This document shows, in pieces, positions 5,669-6,897 of a stretch of 6,897 bases of DNA (position 1 is its first letter; every line of letters begins with the position of its first letter). The notes under the pieces were generated by a model, which worked only from the letters and a program-made list of their open reading frames with translations, searched no databases and was not told the origin of the DNA. The stretch spans positions 1-6,897 of the forward strand of contig JAOPZG010000558.1 of assembly GCA_025964215.1 (NCBI GenBank), in the 5' to 3' direction. The translations under genes were made by a program, and so were the position numbers. The DNA is from Conexibacter sp. GTDB lineage: Bacteria > Actinomycetota > Thermoleophilia > Solirubrobacterales > Solirubrobacteraceae.

Positions 5669-6897
5669 ATGGCGAACGCCCTGGCGCACGAGAGCTCCCC
5701 GTACCTCCTCCAGCATCGCGAGAACCCGGTCGACTGGCGCCCGTGGGGGCCGGACGCGCTGGCGCTCGCGCGTGAGAGCGACCGGCCGCTGCTGGTCTCG
5801 ATCGGCTACTCGGCGTGCCACTGGTGCCACGTCATGGAGCGCGAGTCGTTCGAGGATCCTGCGGTCGCGCAGGTCATGAACGACAACTTCGTCTGCGTGA
5901 AGGTCGACCGCGAGGAGCGGCCGGACGTCGACGCCATCGCCATGGAGGCGGTGCAGATGATGACCGGCCACGGCGGCTGGCCGCTGAACGTCTTCCTCAC
6001 GCCCGACCAGGTGCCGTTCTACGGCGGGACGTACTTCCCGCCGCAGCCGCGCCAGGGGATGCCGGCGTGGCCTGCGGTGCTCGAGGCGGTCGCGGAGGCG
6101 TGGGCGGAGCGGCGCGAGGAGATCGTCGCGCAGGGGGCGCGGATGGCGGAGCGGCTGGCGTCCTCGGCCTCGCTGCGGGCGGTCGACGGCGTGGTGCTGG
6201 GGACGGAGCCGCTGGACGACGCGGTGCGCAACCTGCGCGCGTCGTTCGACGGCGTCGACGGTGGCTTCGGCGGCGCGCCGAAGTTCCCGCCGTCCTCCGC
6301 GCTGTTGTTGTTGTGGTCGCAGGCCGCGCGCGGCGGGTCGTGGGCGCCCAAGGCGGGCGACATGGCCGGCGCGACGCTGCGGGCGATGGCCGCCGGCGGG
6401 ATGTACGACCAGATCGGCGGCGGCTTCGCGCGCTACGCGGTCGACACGACCTGGACGGTCCCGCACTTCGAGAAGATGTTGTATGACAACGCGCTGCTCG
6501 CGCGGGCCTACCTGCACGGGTGGCTGATGACGGGCGATCCGGCGTTCCGGCGCGTGTGCGAGGAGACGCTGGACTTCGTGGCGCGCGAGCTGCGGGGTGC
6601 CGAAGGTGGGTTCCTCAGCGCGCTGGACGCGGACTCCGAGGGCGTCGAGGGCAAGTTCTACGTGTGGACGCTGGAGGAGCTGCGTACGGCGGTCGGCGCC
6701 GCGGACGCCGACGCGGCGGTCGCGTGGCTCGGCGTGCGCGCGGAGGGGAACTTCGTGGACCCGCACCACCCGCAGCCGGGGTGGAACGTGCTGACGGGGC
6801 GCGGGCCGGAGCCGCCGTCCGCGCAGCGTCTTCGGACCCGAGCCGCGCTGCTGGCGGCGCGCGCGGCGCGCGTCCGCCCCGGGCTCGACGACAAGCG
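5669..6897 (+). CDS. DUF255 (YyaL / SPATA20-like) thioredoxin-domain protein, N-terminal 409 codons, truncated by window end
   Basis: The frame is open from ATG 5669 to the last base; members usually run to about 650-700 residues, so roughly 60% is present. The N-terminal thioredoxin-like domain (about 1-165) has the family opening NPVDWRPWG (19-27), [10 protein letters not shown] with C50 and C53 as the CxxC pair, KVDREERPD (78-86) and [11 protein letters not shown] (102-112), which includes the conserved Trp-Pro. An alpha/alpha-barrel part follows with hallmarks [10 protein letters not shown] (198-207), [11 protein letters not shown] (265-275) and [18 protein letters not shown] (317-334), resembling N-acylglucosamine 2-epimerase and glycoside hydrolase folds. 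No signal peptide is seen, so it is probably cytosolic. The biochemical role of this widespread family is not firmly established, and the CxxC suggests thiol-redox chemistry. It starts 19 bp after the lipoprotein gene. No frameshift is present in the visible part. Confidence 0.93.
   Translation, partial: MANALAHESSPYLLQHRENPVDWRPWGPDALALARESDRPLLVSIGYSACHWCHVMERESFEDPAVAQVMNDNFVCVKVDREERPDVDAIAMEAVQMMTGHGGWPLNVFLTPDQVPFYGGTYFPPQPRQGMPAWPAVLEAVAEAWAERREEIVAQGARMAERLASSASLRAVDGVVLGTEPLDDAVRNLRASFDGVDGGFGGAPKFPPSSALLLLWSQAARGGSWAPKAGDMAGATLRAMAAGGMYDQIGGGFARYAVDTTWTVPHFEKMLYDNALLARAYLHGWLMTGDPAFRRVCEETLDFVARELRGAEGGFLSALDADSEGVEGKFYVWTLEELRTAVGAADADAAVAWLGVRAEGNFVDPHHPQPGWNVLTGRGPEPPSAQRLRTRAALLAARAARVRPGLDDK

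Noticed and set aside
5594..6769. 391-codon minus-strand frame antisense to the DUF255 gene
   Set aside because: It is Arg/His-rich shadow sequence without motifs, lying opposite a gene with many exact family hallmarks.

Overview
The window is very GC-rich, with third codon positions almost always G or C. It carries ordinary actinobacterial chromosomal genes. GC content, the gene families, weak or absent Shine-Dalgarno sites and TANNNT motifs placed just before start codons suggest a high-GC actinobacterium, possibly of the Solirubrobacterales/Thermoleophilia type. The lineage is a guess from style, not a search result. I see no tRNA, rRNA, CRISPR array, insertion sequence or attachment site.

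Layout. Positions 3-80 hold the last 25 codons of an unidentified plus-strand gene. It converges on a minus-strand block of three genes, read from right to left: ridA (GTG start at 3021), ilvA (ATG at 2621, 7 nt after the ridA stop) and, 71 bp further on, a ParB/Spo0J-like protein gene (1311 to 103). From a 55-bp divergent region at 3022-3076, a plus-strand block runs to the right end: a secreted TAP-like alpha/beta hydrolase with an extra C-terminal domain (3077-4996), a small predicted lipoprotein of unknown function (5017-5649), and the N-terminal 409 codons of a DUF255/YyaL-type thioredoxin-domain protein (5669 to the window end, truncated).

How the genes fit together. IlvA (threonine ammonia-lyase) releases a reactive enamine/imine intermediate and RidA hydrolyses it, so ridA-ilvA is a functional pair with probable translational coupling. 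The plus-strand block is compact (20 and 19 bp gaps), but its three products would act in different places: two are exported or membrane-anchored and one looks cytosolic. A shared pathway is therefore not evident.

I do not see a clearly new multi-gene system. The points most worth a second look are the ParB-like protein with altered CTP-motif residues and no ParA in view, the symmetric overlapping -10 motifs between ridA and the hydrolase gene, the beta-repeat extension on the hydrolase, and the unrecognised lipoprotein.
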